The position numbers and the translations under genes were made by a program. Below the pieces are notes generated by a model that was not told where the DNA came from, made no database searches, and worked only from the letters and a program-made list of their open reading frames with translations. Shown here piece after piece: positions 63,923 through 64,000 of a DNA stretch of 64,000 bases. Source of the stretch: Afipia birgiae 34632 (GTDB taxonomy: Bacteria > Pseudomonadota > Alphaproteobacteria > Rhizobiales > Xanthobacteraceae); the NCBI RefSeq assembly GCF_000308295.2, contig NZ_HG326652.1, positions 2,661,818 to 2,725,817 on the forward strand. Direction: 5' to 3'. Position 1 is the stretch's first letter. Each line of letters starts with the position of its first letter.

Positions 63923-64000
63923 CCCCGTCGTACGGACGGTACGGTACGGACGACGACGACGACGTACGTACGTAGTTACTACGTTCGTACGTACGGTGGT
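63923..64000. other. Low-complexity terminal sequence, probable artefact
   Basis: The last ~78 bases are built almost only from ACG/CGT/TAC/GTA units (CGTACGGACGGTACGGTACG, then five ACG in a row, then CGTACGTACGTAGTTACTACG). It matches no codon pattern or repeat elsewhere in the window. Most likely an assembly or read-end artefact rather than biology. Confidence 0.7.

Noticed and set aside
1..64000. CRISPR array or rRNA genes
   Set aside because: No regularly spaced short direct repeats and no rRNA sequence were seen; the palindromic repeats present are dispersed and irregular.

Overview
The window is about 64 kb of GC-rich alphaproteobacterial chromosome. The gene content points to the Bradyrhizobium / Rhodopseudomonas / Afipia group (Nitrobacteraceae): a complete cbb3 oxidase locus (fixNOQP-fixGHIS), fixLJ with a Bradyrhizobium-type FixK2, a NadQ-type regulator with nadABC, DUF1236 and DUF3096 proteins, and dispersed GC-rich palindromic repeats. 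The assignment comes from reading the proteins, not from a database search.

Region 1 (1-8.1 kb) is an accessory catabolic cluster: a luciferase-like flavin monooxygenase, a NodB/PuuE-like deacetylase and a Gfo/Idh/MocA dehydrogenase on +, facing a TetR regulator, a flavin reductase, an acyl-CoA-dehydrogenase-fold monooxygenase, a VOC-fold protein, a BKACE enzyme and a 3-hydroxyisobutyrate-dehydrogenase-like enzyme on -. The set suggests oxidative opening of a ring compound, possibly N-containing, but the substrate cannot be read from sequence.

Region 2 (8.2-27.4 kb) is a microaerobic respiration island bounded by two universal stress proteins: fixS-I-H-G, fixP-Q-O-N, a 47-residue membrane protein with a DUF6455 protein, an FNR-type regulator, a small cytochrome c, a CBS protein, then fixL-fixJ, a receiver-only response regulator and fixK. 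Four perfect TTGAT-N4-ATCAA boxes and one with a single mismatch sit in front of these units. The main discovery is that fixK is split by a 2711-bp IS21-family element with a 7-bp target duplication. Removing the element and one duplication copy restores a 232-residue FixK2 with its Cys183. The FixLJ-FixK cascade is therefore broken at its output, while the FixK boxes and a second regulator able to read them (the FNR-type protein at 18296-19015) remain.

Region 3 (27.4-33.7 kb) holds an ABC-transporter binding protein, an acyl-CoA ligase, an enoyl-CoA hydratase and their likely TetR regulator with a double palindromic operator. A 1.27-kb mini-island follows, bounded by the intact tRNA-Pro(CGG) and a 47-bp copy of its 3' half. 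The island carries only two convergent, paralogous XRE-type proteins.

Region 4 (33.8-64 kb) is mostly housekeeping: Sua5, an FAD oxidase, GNAT, two Nudix enzymes, SRAP, dihydroorotase, YgfZ, Tag, an HD hydrolase, a tyrosine phosphatase, NadQ, a DUF2339 protein, an AcuI/YhdH reductase, nadABC behind a near-perfect NadQ-like palindrome, a cell-wall hydrolase, ppdK with a histone-H1-like tail, and glyS at the edge. The last ~80 bases are unnatural-looking low-complexity sequence, probably a contig-end artefact.
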